A DNA stretch of 21,973 nt, taken from the IMG/VR virus record IMGVR_UViG_3300020477_000151, positions 1 to 21,973 of that record. One strand, given 5' to 3'. The notes under the pieces are model-generated. The model was not told where the DNA came from. It made no database searches and saw only the letters and a list, made by a program, of their open reading frames with translations. The stretch's first letter is position 1; every line of letters begins with the position of its first letter. A program made the translations under genes and the position numbers. Source of the DNA: a virus. Shown piece by piece: positions 21,327-21,973 of the stretch.

Positions 21327-21973
21327 TTATGATTTCTTGATAAATCTAACCGGTATATCAACCCTGTAGCCGGTTGTCGCTCCTTGAACTCTAACCGTAG
21401 AATCAATATATTTAAAATCAACGGTTGGGGAGCCCACCGTTGCACTTGAACCAATTTGGTCAAACAAGAAGGTTGAAGTTCTCAAACTGACCGAGGATAA
21501 AATGCTAAATTCCAATTTCGTTCCTCTCGGGCCTTGGATAGTACTTTTAGTGGAGGTTCCGTCAGTTTTATCAGCCTCAAGATTTGTTACGAAAGGTGCC
21601 GTTGAAAGATAATAACTAGCGATATTGTCATCATCAATATATGATGGATTAATTGTGTTTCCTTCAAGGTCAACCACTGCACCTAACCTATTGTCTATTT
21701 CAACAATGTATTGATTTTCAGTCAGCTCGGCGTCTAAATTAAAAACTGCACTAATCTCATTTGTGTCCAGTCCTTGGTCTAGCCTGAATCTTTGAGAATC
21801 GTTGTCGAAGGCTGGGCCATTGATTCCATCAACATATAAATCACCAAGAAAAGCACTGCTTTTAAGAGTATCAACAGAATCTTGATCTACTAAGATGGCA
21901 TGTGATCCCGAAGCAATAGACAATGAGTCGGAAGATTTAAAGCGAGATACTAAATTATTGACTGTGATGATTG
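21327..21973 (-). CDS. Partial virion-type protein, 5' end outside the window
   Basis: The frame is open from the right edge of the window to the TAA at 21327, giving at least 215 residues. The only nearby in-frame start candidate inside the window, a TTG at 21923, has no ribosome binding site, and the frame continues upstream of it (IITVNNLVSRFKSSDSLSI). The true start is therefore beyond the window. The protein is rich in Asp, Ser, Thr and Asn with beta-like text such as LGDLYVDGINGPAFDN and a C-terminal STVRVQGATTGYRVDIPVRF. There are no membrane helices. Its position ahead of the paralogous structural pair suggests a tail or baseplate protein, but I do not recognise the family. Confidence 0.75.
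   Translation of the reverse strand, partial: IITVNNLVSRFKSSDSLSIASGSHAILVDQDSVDTLKSSAFLGDLYVDGINGPAFDNDSQRFRLDQGLDTNEISAVFNLDAELTENQYIVEIDNRLGAVVDLEGNTINPSYIDDDNIASYYLSTAPFVTNLEADKTDGTSTKSTIQGPRGTKLEFSILSSVSLRTSTFLFDQIGSSATVGSPTVDFKYIDSTVRVQGATTGYRVDIPVRFIKKS

Noticed and set aside
21327-21923. Treating the right-edge gene as complete from a TTG at 21923
   Set aside because: The frame stays open to the window edge with plausible protein text and there is no ribosome binding site before the TTG, so the gene is partial.

Overview
The window is a gene-dense, AT-rich segment of a tailed double-stranded DNA phage (Caudoviricetes), most like the T4-like myoviruses of marine environments. The support is a T4-type portal (gp20-like), a large terminase (gp17-like), a Mre11/Rad50 recombination nuclease (gp47/gp46-like), a DnaG-type primase (gp61-like), and fibre proteins carrying the C-terminal chaperone/peptidase S74 domain. 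Every gene I can support lies on the minus strand, so transcription runs from high to low coordinates. Starts and stops mostly overlap or sit within a few bases, and most genes have a clear AGGAG/GGAG-type ribosome binding site, which fits a proteobacterial host better than a Bacteroidota host (inference). I saw no tRNA gene, integrase, insertion sequence or CRISPR array.

Layout in transcription order. (1) 21973 to 19014: a virion-type protein whose 5' end lies outside the window, then two paralogous structural proteins. (2) 19000 to 13699: a nucleic-acid operon with a RuvC-like resolvase, a eukaryotic-type phosphomannomutase, a zinc-finger/TOPRIM primase, and a single polypeptide that joins the Mre11 nuclease to the Rad50 ATPase. 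Its genes overlap by 4 to 20 bases. (3) 13668 to 11194: two paralogous parallel beta-helix proteins sharing a C-terminal module of about 65 residues, probably spikes or fibres. (4) 11183 to 10114: three small membrane proteins resembling a holin and spanin-like lysis proteins, with no endolysin beside them. (5) 10107 to 6959: two fibre proteins ending in S74 domains. The larger has a repeat-built, visibly more GC-rich shaft. A strong intrinsic terminator follows at about 6897-6929. (6) 6838 to 1: a packaging and head operon with a third fibre-like protein, a Cys4 zinc-binding protein, an unknown protein, large terminase, portal, two unknown proteins where T4 keeps prohead core and scaffold genes, a small Cys-motif membrane protein, and the first 8 codons of another gene.

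Together the genes cover recombination and replication, genome packaging, adsorption and possibly lysis. The most unusual gene is the eukaryotic-type phosphomannomutase inside the replication operon. Also notable are the fused Mre11-Rad50 with an atypical hook, the duplicated beta-helix proteins with an exchangeable-looking C-terminal module, and the lysis-like cassette placed between receptor-binding genes.
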